In this document: positions 11,534 to 22,079 of the stretch, piece by piece
Numbering within the stretch: position 1 is the stretch's first letter
Layout: every line of letters begins with the position of its first letter
NCBI GenBank assembly: GCA_034509925.1
Contig: CM067536.1
Coordinates: 5,527,501 to 5,591,500 of the forward strand
Direction: 5' to 3'
Length of the DNA: 64,000 bases
Source: Hirudinaria manillensis
Lineage: Eukaryota; Annelida; Clitellata; Hirudinida; Hirudinidae
Notes under the pieces: model-generated
The model's database searches: none
Seen by the model: only the letters and a program-made list of their open reading frames with translations
Told to the model about the DNA's origin: nothing
Program-made: the position numbers and the translations under genes

Positions 11534-11789
11534 AATTATATTGCCGATTAATTAATTTAATAATTAATTAAATTTAGTGGCAATATAATTTGAGAATTAA
11601 TTGGTGCTATTCAGACTCTTTGGTTAGGAACCTTGACAAATGGATTTATCTCGGAAAGCAGAGCGAGAGTAATAGAAACAGCAGATTTCAAGACTTAATC
11701 AATTAAGCATTTTACATCTTCCAAGCCATCTGACAACTTTCAATAAACCTGCCCTTCTATAATTAGTTTGAGGACCCTGGGTTATTACA
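11495..11789 (+). repeat. 3' LTR of the SAP-repeat element
   Basis: 295 bp, same as the 5' LTR except one T/C difference (GGAAAGTAGAG versus GGAAAGCAGAG). The end of the ORF lies in its first 40 bp. Confidence 0.92.
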
Positions 11790-11793
11790 ATAT

Positions 11794-12015
11794 TGTTGTA
11801 ACCTAGGGGTCTGATGAATTATTTAACGTAAGGATAACTTTATTGGAATAAACTAATGGCGAAGATGTTTAGATCTGGTCGATTGCTTGTCTTGATCGGA
11901 ACTACTTAATGACTCGAATCGCTAGATACGACTTCGAAATAAAAGATTCTGAATATTAACTAAACTTAATTAATTAATTAAATAATTAATTAATTAATAT
12001 CAGGGATCCAACATT
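11794..12015 (-). repeat. 3' LTR of Gypsy element
   Basis: 222 bp; identical by eye to the copy at 17037-17258. Confidence 0.93.
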
Positions 12016-12047
12016 ACCCCCTCCTTAAATCTGTTCGTCCCGAACAG
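12016..12047 (-). promoter_or_regulatory. Polypurine tract and hairpin of Gypsy element
   Basis: The minus strand shows CTGTTCG-GGA-CGAACAG (12031-12047), then ATTT, AAGGAGGGGG (12017-12026) and TAA into the LTR. From hairpin through polypurine tract it is identical to the module in the SAP-repeat element. Confidence 0.85.
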
Positions 12048-14406
12048 GCTGTTCTGTTTCTCCGTGATATTTTGCTAATCGATTGCTGTGGACCACTTTC
12101 ATTCTAGCCCTTGCTGATTTCTGTATGCGGTATACCACGTCGTTTATTTTCTTTATGATTCGGTATGGTCCTTCCCAATCTTTTTGTAACTTTGGCGACT
12201 TCCCTTTTTTTCGTTGGGGGTTGTATAGCCAGACTAGTTCATTTTCTTTAAAGCTTATATCATTAGCTTGCCTATCGTATCTCGCTTTGGCTTGATCGCT
12301 ATTAACACTAATATTTTTCCGGGCAACCTGGTGTGTATCGGCCAGTGTATTTCTTAGGCTTGAAACGTAGTCACATGCCGACTTAGGTTCCTCTGCTCTT
12401 CCGAACATCATATCGGCAGGAAGACGAATCTCCCTCCCGAATGTCATTTTCGATGGACTGATTCCTGTCGTTTTATGCACGGCTGTCCGGTAGGCCATAA
12501 GGAAAAGCGGCAGGTATCTGTCCCAGTCATCTTGCTGTTCACTTACCATTTTTGACAAATACTGTTCCATGGTCCTGTTAAATCTCTCGACCATACCGTC
12601 CGATTGTGGATGTAATGCAGTGGTTCTTGTCTTATGGATTCCAAGGTTTTCGCATAGCTCTTGAAATATTTTCGACTCGAAATTCCTTCCTTGGTCCGAA
12701 TGTAACTCTAATGGCACCCCGAATCGACTAATCCAATTATTTACGAGAGCATCAGCTACATTTTCCGCCTCCTGATTTGGCAGTGCAAACGCTTCAGTCC
12801 ATTTGGTGAAGTAATCGCTGATCACTAATATGTACCGATTTCCCTTCTTTGATGCAGGGAATGGTCCGGCAATATCCAAAGCTATTCTTTCAAAAGGTAC
12901 TCCCACATTATAAGGTTGCATTAGACCTTTAGTCTTCTTTTGAGGACCTTTACTGGTTGCGCAATTATTGCAATTTCTACACCAATCCTCAACGTCTTGT
13001 TTGTAGTGCAACCAGTAAAACCTCTCCCTCACCTTCCTGATGGTTTTATTCACTCCTAGGTGTCCACCTGAGGTTCCGTTATGGAATTCTTGTAACACCT
13101 CAGAGACGCAAGATCTCGGAAGTACTATTTGAAGGTGATAGTCGGTGCCATCCTCTGTTTCCCACTTCCTATGTAGGAGTCCATTACTAATTCTCAAGGA
13201 ATCCCACTGTGCCCAATAGGACTTAGTAACTTCTCCGTGCTCCGCTATCTGTTGCCAATCTGGTTTCACCCCGGCCTCCATCCACTGTAGTATGGGTGCA
13301 AGTGCTTCGTCTCTTAATTGTAGATCTCGTAACCCTCCTTCCGTCCAGGGTTCGGGAGCCGTGATACGAATTTGTCGACATTCTTCGGTTTCCTGTTTTT
13401 TCTCTGCGTTGTTGCAGTGTCTGCAGTTAAGTGGACAAGGACGTCGTGATAGCGCATCAGCGTTGTTGTGTATTTGACCTCTCCTGTGTTCAATATTGAA
13501 CTGAAAACCCTGTAGTTTTTCAATCCACCTCGCCATCTGACCTTCTGGGTTTTTAAAGTTCAACAGCCACCTCAGGGAGGCGTGATCCGTTCTTAGCAAA
13601 AACGGCTGGCCCAAAAGATATTTCTGGAAATGTTTCATGGATTCTACTGCTGCTAATAATTCTCTCCGGGTCACGCAATAGTTCCTTTCCGCTTTAGACA
13701 GTGAACGGCTATAAAATGCTAGAACCTTTTCTTCATTTTCAACTTGCTGGGAAAGAACTGCCCCGATTCCATAGTTACTGGCATCTGTATCGAGGATAAA
13801 AGGTAATCCGGGAATAGGATATGCCAGGATCGGTGCCGTTGTCATAGCTTCTTTCAGATCATCAAATGCTTTCTCACAGCTGTCGTTCCAGATAAATGGT
13901 TTGCCTTTTACAGTAAGCTCATGAAGGCTTTTTGCGATGTTTGAAAAGTTGGCAATAAATCGTCTGTAATAGGTACAAAGTCCTAAGAAGCTTTGAAGTT
14001 CCTGGATATTTTTGGGTACAGGCCAATTTTTTACTACCTCGACTTTATCTGGATCTGTACTAACACCTTCAGAAGATACGATATGGCCAAGGTATTTGAC
14101 TTCTTTTTTAAAGAGTGAGCATTTCTTTGGACTCAGTTTCATGCCTGCCTCTCTAATCCTACTAAATACTTCTCGGAGGTTGTCTAAATGTTCTCCAAAT
14201 GTTTTTCCGACAACAATTATGTCATCCAAATATACTAGGCATACTTTCCAATTGAGTCCCCTTAGTATATGTTCCATTAATCTTTCAAACGTCGCGGGGG
14301 CATTGCATAGCCCGAACGGCATGACAGTGAATTGCCATAATCCTTCACCTGTCGAGAAGGCCGTTTTCCTTATCGTCAGGATGTAACTCCACTTGCCAGT
14401 AACCAC
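12025..14406 (-). CDS. Gypsy pol, 3' part: RT end, RNase H, integrase
   Basis: About 790 residues in frame from within the RT domain. In order: RT palm with VYLDDIIV (catalytic DD), RNase H beginning FILDTDASNYGIGAVLSQ, the integrase zinc finger with H...H and CRNCNNC, and an integrase core with ALDIAGPFP and HSDQGRNF carrying the acidic residues. The C-terminus is a short GPY-like region ending before the polypurine tract. The ORF start is not a real initiation site: the sequence continues the RT of the preceding ORF after a frame change near 14364-14370. Either two A residues are missing from an A run or one base is extra. Confidence 0.92.
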   Translation of the reverse strand: MVTGKWSYILTIRKTAFSTGEGLWQFTVMPFGLCNAPATFERLMEHILRGLNWKVCLVYLDDIIVVGKTFGEHLDNLREVFSRIREAGMKLSPKKCSLFKKEVKYLGHIVSSEGVSTDPDKVEVVKNWPVPKNIQELQSFLGLCTYYRRFIANFSNIAKSLHELTVKGKPFIWNDSCEKAFDDLKEAMTTAPILAYPIPGLPFILDTDASNYGIGAVLSQQVENEEKVLAFYSRSLSKAERNYCVTRRELLAAVESMKHFQKYLLGQPFLLRTDHASLRWLLNFKNPEGQMARWIEKLQGFQFNIEHRRGQIHNNADALSRRPCPLNCRHCNNAEKKQETEECRQIRITAPEPWTEGGLRDLQLRDEALAPILQWMEAGVKPDWQQIAEHGEVTKSYWAQWDSLRISNGLLHRKWETEDGTDYHLQIVLPRSCVSEVLQEFHNGTSGGHLGVNKTIRKVRERFYWLHYKQDVEDWCRNCNNCATSKGPQKKTKGLMQPYNVGVPFERIALDIAGPFPASKKGNRYILVISDYFTKWTEAFALPNQEAENVADALVNNWISRFGVPLELHSDQGRNFESKIFQELCENLGIHKTRTTALHPQSDGMVERFNRTMEQYLSKMVSEQQDDWDRYLPLFLMAYRTAVHKTTGISPSKMTFGREIRLPADMMFGRAEEPKSACDYVSSLRNTLADTHQVARKNISVNSDQAKARYDRQANDISFKENELVWLYNPQRKKGKSPKLQKDWEGPYRIIKKINDVVYRIQKSARARMKVVHSNRLAKYHGETEQPVRDEQI

Positions 14407-15688
14407 TTTTGAGATCTAATGTGGAAAAAATTTTTGATCCCGAGAGAGTGTCTAAAGTATCATCGATTCTAGGTAAGGGGTAGCTGTCCTTAAGTGTCAT
14501 TTCGTTCAGCTTTCTATAGTCGACACAAAAACGAAGTGATCCATCTTTCTTCTTAACGAGTACCACCGGTGAGCTCCAGGGGCTTTTTGACGGTTCAATA
14601 ACCCCTTGGTCTTGCATTTCTTTTATCATTTCCTTGGCGTTTGCTCTTGTAGCTAAAGGAAGTGGACGGGGGTTTTGTCGAATGGGTTTAGCACCGGCCG
14701 TATTTATTTGATGTTGCACGAGGTTAGTCCTACCCAAAGGGCTGTCCTGTTCAGCCATTATATCCTGAAATTCGCTAAGCAGATTTTTCGCTTGTTGATA
14801 ATCTTCTTTTTGTAGAGTTTTGTCTAAATCTTTCAGGAGATTGTCCATTAATGGTTTAGACATGGTATCCCTTTTGATATGCTTATTTCCACTTCCATCT
14901 AATGTTAATATGCGTTCCACGTTCCTGCAAAGTGCGATAGGTGTTCCTGCTTTGATCTGTCGGTCCTGGTCAGATAGATTCATTACCCTCAGTGGAACTC
15001 TGCCGGTGTTCAGTTTGACTAGTGCTCGTCCTATTAGTAGTCCTTGGCCAATGCCCGATTGATCTTCGACTGCTCCTATACCAAATTTTGTATAGTCACC
15101 TTCTAGCCCGCCCCAAATTAAGCTTTCCGACTGTGCCGGGATGGTCTCGTTTTGTAATACTTTTACGAACGTGTCTTTGACTTCTGTATCTCCATAGTGT
15201 AGAGGAATCTCCATCGTTCCTTGTTTAAGGATGCCGCCTTTCATGTCAATGGAAATTCCGTAACGTCGCATGAAATCCAATCCCAGTATACATTCATCTG
15301 TAATATTGGCTATCATGAATTCTTGTTTGAATGACTTGCCTCCTAAATCTACTGTAATAGCTGTGGTTCCCTGGACTGGCACTAATTCCCCTGTGGCTGT
15401 TTTTAGCTTGTAATTTTTGGCTACGGTTATTTTACTGCTTTCTGCTAACTTTGGTTGGATAATGGATGCAGATGCCCCTGTGTCTATTACCATATTGTAT
15501 TCATTCCCTCCTATTTTTCCTTTAACTCCCAGCGATGATTCTTTCCCTAGTGCTGTAACGTGAAAGATGAGTGGGGCATTTCGAGTTTGCTGAACCGATC
15601 TTCGCCCCCCAAAACCGGTAGCTTCTAGTTTTCCTGATTGTACGATCTTCCCCAGTACTGTTGTTTTGGGGGAAATGTCGTTCTGCAA
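14345..15688 (-). CDS. Gypsy pol, 5' part: aspartic protease and start of RT
   Basis: About 447 residues. The retropepsin motif VIDTGASASII is followed by the glycine-rich second half with ILGLDFM. After a linker, RT begins with SPWSSPVVLVKKKDGSLRFC and FSTLDLKSGYWQ (first catalytic Asp). It overlaps gag by 64 nt in the -1 frame, so expression probably relies on -1 ribosomal frameshifting. The frame runs out at about 14345, shortly after losing register near 14364-14370, and the correct frame resumes in the next ORF. Confidence 0.9.
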   Translation of the reverse strand: MQNDISPKTTVLGKIVQSGKLEATGFGGRRSVQQTRNAPLIFHVTALGKESSLGVKGKIGGNEYNMVIDTGASASIIQPKLAESSKITVAKNYKLKTATGELVPVQGTTAITVDLGGKSFKQEFMIANITDECILGLDFMRRYGISIDMKGGILKQGTMEIPLHYGDTEVKDTFVKVLQNETIPAQSESLIWGGLEGDYTKFGIGAVEDQSGIGQGLLIGRALVKLNTGRVPLRVMNLSDQDRQIKAGTPIALCRNVERILTLDGSGNKHIKRDTMSKPLMDNLLKDLDKTLQKEDYQQAKNLLSEFQDIMAEQDSPLGRTNLVQHQINTAGAKPIRQNPRPLPLATRANAKEMIKEMQDQGVIEPSKSPWSSPVVLVKKKDGSLRFCVDYRKLNEMTLKDSYPLPRIDDTLDTLSGSKIFSTLDLKSGYWQVELHPDDKENGLLDR

Positions 15689-16956
15689 TCTCGGGCTAAA
15701 TGGCCAGGCTTGTTACATCTGAAGCACCTTGGTCTTCTATCTACTTCTTGGAACCTTGGTTTTCCTTGAGGTTTGCTGAGGTTATTGATTTGTTGGGCTA
15801 TTCTTCTAATTATCTCACTGTCTTTATCGTTGTCTTTCTCCTTGTCTTTGTCTTCCTGTGCTTCAATTTTCCTTACATTCAAGCTGTTTTGGATTGAAGC
15901 TCTTGCCGCCTCCATTGAGATTGCAAACGCCAATGCTTCGTGGCTGGCCTTCTTTCCATGTATTTTTAGTGCCATTTTTGTTTCCACATCCCTTATCCCA
16001 TCAACGAAGGCGTCAGTTACAATGTTTTCGATGAAATCTGTTGACTGTCCTGGGTGGGCTAGGTATGCGAGCCTTCTGACATCAGCCTCTAATTCTTGGA
16101 GTGTTTCGCCCTGTTTTTGCGTACGGTTTTTCAATTCGTTTTTATGTACTTCCAACATGTGGCCATTCCCAAATCTTCTTTCCATTGCTTCTGCTATTTC
16201 TGAATAGGCTTTACAGTGGAGCATTGTTTGCAAAAGCTCGGCTGCCCTTCCTCGCAGTACCATTATCAGTTCTGTTGCTTTTTCCTCTTCGGTCCACTTG
16301 TTACGTTCAGCGGCAGTTTCAAACTGATGTCTGAACACTGCCCATGGCCCTTGTCCGTCGAATAATGGTGGTCTCGTCGTTTTCTCTCTTCCATATGTCT
16401 CTATTTTTGATTCATTGTATTTTTTGAACTTCTCTATTTCCTTCCTCTGTTCTTCTTTTAGTGCGTCTAATTCTGCTTTAACCTTTCTAAGGTCGGCCAT
16501 CTCTTTGGATGATCTGAGATCGGCTACGTCAGTTTTTACCTTTTCCATGGATGTCTGGAATTTGGCTGCATCAGTTCTTACCTCTTCCCGCAGAACATCC
16601 ATGGATGTCTGGAATTTGGCTACGTCTGTCTTTACCTGCTCCCGTAAAACATCCATGGCTACCTGGAAGTTGAATATATCGGATTTCATGTCCGACCGCA
16701 AATTATCAATGTCGCATTTCATATCTGACCGCAAAGCATCCATATCGGATTTAATAGCTAACCGAAGGGCTTCAGATCCTTCTTTCTTTTTTGGATCCTC
16801 AAATCCATACTCTGATGGATCATGATTATTTTCCAAAAGCCACTTCTCGAGCCGTTCTTGTAGTTCGGCTTTTAGACCATTTGCATCCAGGCCTCGATTT
16901 CTTAGTTCCCGTTTTAAATCGAAAACGCGCAACTCGTCCAGTATCTTAGGTCCCAT
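15625..16956 (-). CDS. Gypsy gag with SAP domain, coiled coil and CCHC knuckle
   Basis: 443 residues from the ATG at 16956. Residues about 5-50 are SAP-like (LDELRVFDLKRELRNRGLD), then a long charged heptad-type coiled coil with internal repeats (SDMKSDI, FQTSMDVLREEV). A retrotransposon gag/capsid region follows (PPLFDGQGPWAVFRHQF; LRGRAAELLQTM). One zinc knuckle, CFRCNKPGHLARDC, lies near the C-terminus. A SAP domain at the start of gag is unusual among Gypsy elements as I know them and is shared with the neighbouring non-autonomous element. Confidence 0.92.
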   Translation of the reverse strand: MGPKILDELRVFDLKRELRNRGLDANGLKAELQERLEKWLLENNHDPSEYGFEDPKKKEGSEALRLAIKSDMDALRSDMKCDIDNLRSDMKSDIFNFQVAMDVLREQVKTDVAKFQTSMDVLREEVRTDAAKFQTSMEKVKTDVADLRSSKEMADLRKVKAELDALKEEQRKEIEKFKKYNESKIETYGREKTTRPPLFDGQGPWAVFRHQFETAAERNKWTEEEKATELIMVLRGRAAELLQTMLHCKAYSEIAEAMERRFGNGHMLEVHKNELKNRTQKQGETLQELEADVRRLAYLAHPGQSTDFIENIVTDAFVDGIRDVETKMALKIHGKKASHEALAFAISMEAARASIQNSLNVRKIEAQEDKDKEKDNDKDSEIIRRIAQQINNLSKPQGKPRFQEVDRRPRCFRCNKPGHLARDCRTTFPPKQQYWGRSYNQEN

Positions 16957-17017
16957 TTCTGTCGTTGAAACTCGCTGTCTTTACCTCTAGTGAATCGATA
17001 TCCCTTTACGACGCTAA

Positions 17018-17035
17018 ATCCCACTCCTGACACCA
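17018..17035 (-). promoter_or_regulatory. Primer-binding site of Gypsy element (tRNA-Leu type)
   Basis: The minus strand reads TGGTGTCAGGAGTGGGAT just inside the 5' LTR, complementary to a tRNA-Leu 3' end as I recall that tRNA family. Confidence 0.75.
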
Positions 17036-17036
17036 A

Positions 17037-17258
17037 TGTTGTAACCTAGGGGTCTGATGAATTATTTAACGTAAGGATAACTTTATTGGAATAAACTAAT
17101 GGCGAAGATGTTTAGATCTGGTCGATTGCTTGTCTTGATCGGAACTACTTAATGACTCGAATCGCTAGATACGACTTCGAAATAAAAGATTCTGAATATT
17201 AACTAAACTTAATTAATTAATTAAATAATTAATTAATTAATATCAGGGATCCAACATT
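17037..17258 (-). repeat. 5' LTR of Gypsy element
   Basis: 222 bp; on the minus strand it starts AATGTTGGATCC and ends ACAACA. Confidence 0.93.
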
Positions 17259-19197
17259 ATATGTATGTACATTCATAATAATATTTTAATAATTATGATT
17301 TTCATAATTAATTTCAAACAAAGGCATCTGATCTGGGCTTGCAAAGTTCCACTCTTTAAGAACGTTTGTAGCTGCCTTTCGATTATTTATTAGGTGCTTC
17401 TCGCTTTGTAGTCTCAATTATTCCCAGTAATTATTTCTCTTAATTTTAAATGGCCATTATTTTAAATAACACTATTTAATAAATTAATAATCTTTCCATA
17501 AAAATATTAAATATTTCACGAAAATTGAATTAATTATATTAATACCTAACTTTTTGTCGCTTGAGGGCGCTGCTGGAAACTATTTTGTGAATAAATCCAA
17601 CAATATGAATAAATATGAATTGGCCTAACTTTTAATCTAAACGTAGAGGTTGAAGAAATAAAATGAAAATAAAATTCTAAAATTAATACCAGTAAAGGTC
17701 TCCCGCACTTCTTCTCGGCCAGAAATACATTTGTCATTACTTAACTATCACTATTATTATTAGTAATTACGACAACGACGACAACGACAACAGCAACATG
17801 GGAACTTTTGCCTGGCTAAGATGGAGAAGTCATTGTATTCTGAATCGTTATCATTACGTAGCTTAAAACCCAATGAGGAAATTGAAATATATCAAAATAT
17901 AAAAACGAAAATTATTTTATGTGAAGAACTTTGTAAAATGGTTTTTTTTTAAGAATTTAAAGCATTTAAGAAATTGTCGAAAAATGGTAAGCGTCTTTTT
18001 TTACAACCAAGTTTCGGGATCATTCCCGACACGCACTCATGTAGAAAACAATAACAAGTACATCTTCTTCGATATTCCTTTGTAAACTTCTGGAAGATGG
18101 AGTTCAGCCCTGGAGCTTTCCAAAAAATTAGATGTCCTCACAAACGAGAAATACATTTCCATACTCATATTTAGATGTAACTTTTGGGTGTGAAATGCTT
18201 TCCCTGAGCGAGTGGTCACACAACCAGAGGGACTTCTTTATATTTGAATTCTTTATACTGACTAATTTCTGTCAACTTCTGTGAGAGACGAAGGTTTTTT
18301 TTTCATCAGGAATGGAAACGATTTGAACTCTTTGGCATTCAAAACTTGGATGTCTGTCAAAGATGGACTACTAATTAAGAACTCCCAGAAGCTCCATGAT
18401 TGCTCTATCTGATCGTATGGTGATGCATCAGTTAAACTTGTATTATTATTATTGTTATAATTATGTTTGCCGTAAACTTTTTTTTACTACTGCTTTATGG
18501 TTAGAAATCTTAACCTCAACTGAATTAAATTAAAATAGTTTGAAATCGAAACATTTTCCGAAAGTAATCCTCGGTCAACAAAAAACATTTTCATGATTAG
18601 GATTTTAAAGAGTGTTAATGCTGGCGTTAATGATCACAATGATAATGGCGGTTATGACGATGAAGACGAAGATGACGATGGTTCTAACGGTATTTATATT
18701 ATAGCAATATGTATTAATAATAATAACATGTATATTATTATGTATTCATGTGTATTATTATGTATCATCATATATTACTGTATGCGTAATATATATTATT
18801 ATAATGGTATATTATGTACATAACATGTATATTTATTTATTCTTTTGAAGTATTTGCAATTCACAGGTTGAAAGAAACTTGTGCGTCTTTCTGTATCTTT
18901 CAATTGACGGGCGTCATGAGAAACAGTCACGATTTTCGCCATCATCATCATTGTCTTGTTATCATTAATTTATATATAACTAATATAAATATAAGCAATA
19001 TACATATGGTATTATATTGTACACGTTAATCTAAGCATGTTTGATCAAATATAAATGTCTATTAAAACAATTGTCATTCAAATTTTCGAATAATCAACAT
19101 TTTATGGCAAAATCTTTCCATACGAAGACTCATTTTATTAATTTCGATTTAATAGTAGTTTCGGACTGGTTTAGCAAGTTAAACAACTGCATAGAAA

Positions 19198-19269
<72 letters not shown>
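19198..19269. repeat. (ATT)n microsatellite
   Basis: About 24 uninterrupted ATT triplets, giving a poly-Tyr open frame that is an artefact. Confidence 0.95.
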
Positions 19270-19271
<2 letters not shown>

Positions 19272-20971
19272 ATCCATATACATATATCTACTATTATATA
19301 TGCGACTGCAAACACTTTTACAAAAGCCATAAACATAAATACAAATTTATGTTAACGTGAGTGGGAGAATAATTATGCTAAACTAAAAATAAATGTTAAA
19401 AAGCACTTAAAAAAAGCGGTATTGTTGAAGAAAAGGAAGGAAATCATGAATGATTGCGATGATGAACATAATAATGCCAATATTTTCAAAGCAGGCCACT
19501 CTTTATTCTTTTTGACATCGGATGCAAATCATTTTATAGCATATTAACGAAACTATTATAATATAATTATTGAATAATACTAAATTACACTCATTAAATA
19601 TGGCGCAACGTGCGATAATTATGCTTATTTAGACATAATAAATCTAAGGTGAAGTTTATCCTTCCTTTTACAAAAGCCATAAAAATCTTAAGGGCACTTG
19701 ATTGCCCGCTCTGCACACTAATTTGTTCTGGGAAATTCCACTCCCAATGGTCTTTGATTCCAATATTTTTTTTAAAACGGTGTTTAATGTTCTTTTTTTG
19801 GCGGACCTGACAACTGCTTCTTTAACGTCTGCCTAAACATTCACCTTTGGCGGGAAAATGAAAACTTTTTGATATATAATGATTATATATATAAATGTAT
19901 TGTATAATTAAATTCGTCTCGTGCTGTGCGTGGGTTTTTCTAGGCTTTGAAAAGATTGGGTTTTTTTTTTTGCAAAAGAATTATTCCTTTTTCTTTTGGA
20001 ACCTACGACGGCCATCTTTAATACGCTCCTTTCAGCAAAATATTATTTAATTAATAAACGCCAATAATGATAATATTATTAATAACAACAACAATATATA
20101 ATGACAACAAATATTACAATAATTGGTATTCATTAAATTATTTTCATTTGGGACAGCTGTCATTTGTCTGACGACATCATCTTCTCTTCATTTTGTCAGA
20201 ATCTGTTCTTCTCAACCAATCCTCCCTCTTTTCTTCCTTCCTTTATTTCTTTCTTCCTTCTTTCGTTCTTCAATCAATTCTGCAAAACGACTGCAATTAT
20301 TGCAGAGTTGCAGAGATTTCTGCCAAAGTTCAAAAGTCAAGAAGGGTTCAAAAGGTTTCAGAAAGTTCACGAACTATTAACGGATTATTTGCAAAAGATT
20401 AAGAAAAATTCATGAAAGCAATCCTTTCATAACATTCTGAACATAAAATTAAGATTAAACCTTAGTTTATTAATTTAATTACTTGATTTATTAATTTATT
20501 TTATTAAAGTAAGGAATTTATTTGTATTAGTTAAAAAACGTTTAAAATTCAAAGATTTTCTCCAAAAATTATTTAAAAATAAAACATTTCATCGACTCCA
20601 AGGTAATGAAAATTATAAAATAAATATTTTTTAAGCATTTACAATCTTAATGATTTAAATAGTAAACTTAAATAATTGTTTTTGGATTAATAGAAATCAA
20701 TTTTATGCCAGTTTTTTTGTTTAACCTACTGTATTTTCATTTCATTTGTAGAATTACAATTTAGTTTCTATTTAATATTTTTCATTTTTTAATAAACCAA
20801 TTTTATTGCAATTTATTTTCAAATCGACAAATGCTTTTTTACTTTACAAGTTTAAGTGACATTAATAATATGAAATATGCAATGTTACACCGTTGCTGTT
20901 GTGATTGTTAAAAAAAAATGACTGCTTTGGAAAAGTCACGTGATGACGACGACGATGAAGATGACGATGAC

Positions 20972-21082
<111 letters not shown>

Positions 21083-21145
21083 TGACGATGATAATGATGA
21101 TGATTACCATTGTTATTGTCATTAATTCGTCTCCATTTAAAGCCG

Positions 21146-21580
21146 AGATGACATCATCCGCCTGAAGAGCACACGTCACGTGGTATTTGAGGAGCAGACG
21201 CTGAGATGCACAAACACAACGAAGTGCAATACATTTTTTCACTTCTTGAACCTGTCCGGCGCAATGATAATTGCTCGTACGCATTCAGAACGTCGTAAAT
21301 AAAAGAAATTATTTCATAAATTACATAAAAAAAAATAATTTCCTATTTTTAATTGGATTTTAATTAACGTAATTAATGACAGTTTAAAACTCGTTTGGAG
21401 CACAATTTGGAGAATCAATTATAGAACAAAACGAAGTTGCGCAAGCGCATCACCTTGGCAACCGGTCGCCAAGGAAATCGGTTGCCGTGGCAACGAGAAT
21501 TCCGTTTTGATCGATCGTCGTGAGGAAGCATGGAATCATGGAAATAATTGGATTCCTTTCCAAGACATGGAAACGCCGAG
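21146..21580 (+). promoter_or_regulatory. Promoter-like block with clustered factor motifs and possible first exon
   Basis: An island of motifs in AT-rich DNA: TGACATCA (near 21148), CACGTCACGTGG (21173-21184), TTGCGCAAGCGCAT (NRF1-like, near 21437), GGCAACC, and GTTGCCGTGGCAAC (21481-21494), a perfect RFX X-box palindrome. Downstream, ATG at 21538 opens 14 codons ending at a donor-like CGAG|GTATTT (21580/21581, phase 1). Phase would allow splicing in frame to the acceptor at about 27740, just before the Dpr signal-peptide exon, but that link is speculative. Strand is inferred from the putative exon. Confidence 0.35.
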
Positions 21581-22079
21581 GTATTTGCAAACGATATTTG
21601 ATATTATTTGATATTATTTAACATTCGTAAACATTTTTTTTTATAATATCATTTAAAAAAGTGTTATTTAATAATATTATTTACTTTTTATAAATATTAT
21701 TTAGTATTTATTATTATATTATTCATTAAAAATGTTAAACGATAATTGCTAATTGAAAATATTTTAAATATCATTTATTTATATTATTTAACATTTATAA
21801 ATATTAAACGTCAAGTTAATGTAATATTAAACTACATTACTGCAAATAATTCACAAGACTTCTACTTTATTTGATACAATTATTATTTAAATTTTCATAA
21901 TTGTTTAATTAATTATTATTTAAGTGATTTATTTCGCTATAAATTCGCTTTCAATTTTCAACGAAATGAGATTTTTGAAATTTGAAATTAATGACAAATT
22001 ATCTTACTTTATCATTTTATCTAATATTTTAATTTTAAAAGTAATTAAACTCGTAATAACTTCAATCTATCCATGTTGC

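Larger units (their letters stand above)
9540..11789 (+). mobile_element. Non-autonomous LTR retroelement with SAP-repeat ORF
   Basis: Two 295-bp LTRs (9540-9834, 11495-11789; TGTTGG...TTACA) differ at one base by eye. The left copy is followed by a primer site and the right is preceded by a hairpin and polypurine tract. ATAT at 9536-9539 and 11790-11793 forms a 4-bp target duplication. There is no protease, RT, RNase H or integrase, so it must be mobilised in trans. The neighbouring Gypsy element shares its primer site, polypurine module, LTR tip and SAP domain, making that family the obvious helper. The single LTR difference and intact ORF indicate recent activity. Confidence 0.9.
11794..17258 (-). 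mobile_element. Ty3/Gypsy LTR retrotransposon, near-complete
   Basis: 5,465 bp. LTRs 11794-12015 and 17037-17258 are 222 bp and appear identical by eye, so insertion is recent. The minus-strand order is 5' LTR, tRNA-Leu-type primer site, gag, protease-RT-RNase H-integrase, hairpin and polypurine tract, 3' LTR. ATAT at 11790-11793 and 17259-17262 fits a 4-bp target duplication if the LTR starts AATGTTGG on the minus strand. The left ATAT is also the right repeat of the adjacent element. There is no envelope-like ORF and no chromodomain is evident. One frameshift interrupts RT near 14364-14370. Confidence 0.95.

Noticed and set aside
20123-20415. Three overlapping 70-85-codon frames
   Set aside because: They are out-of-frame readings of a CTTC-rich stretch without splice or homology support.
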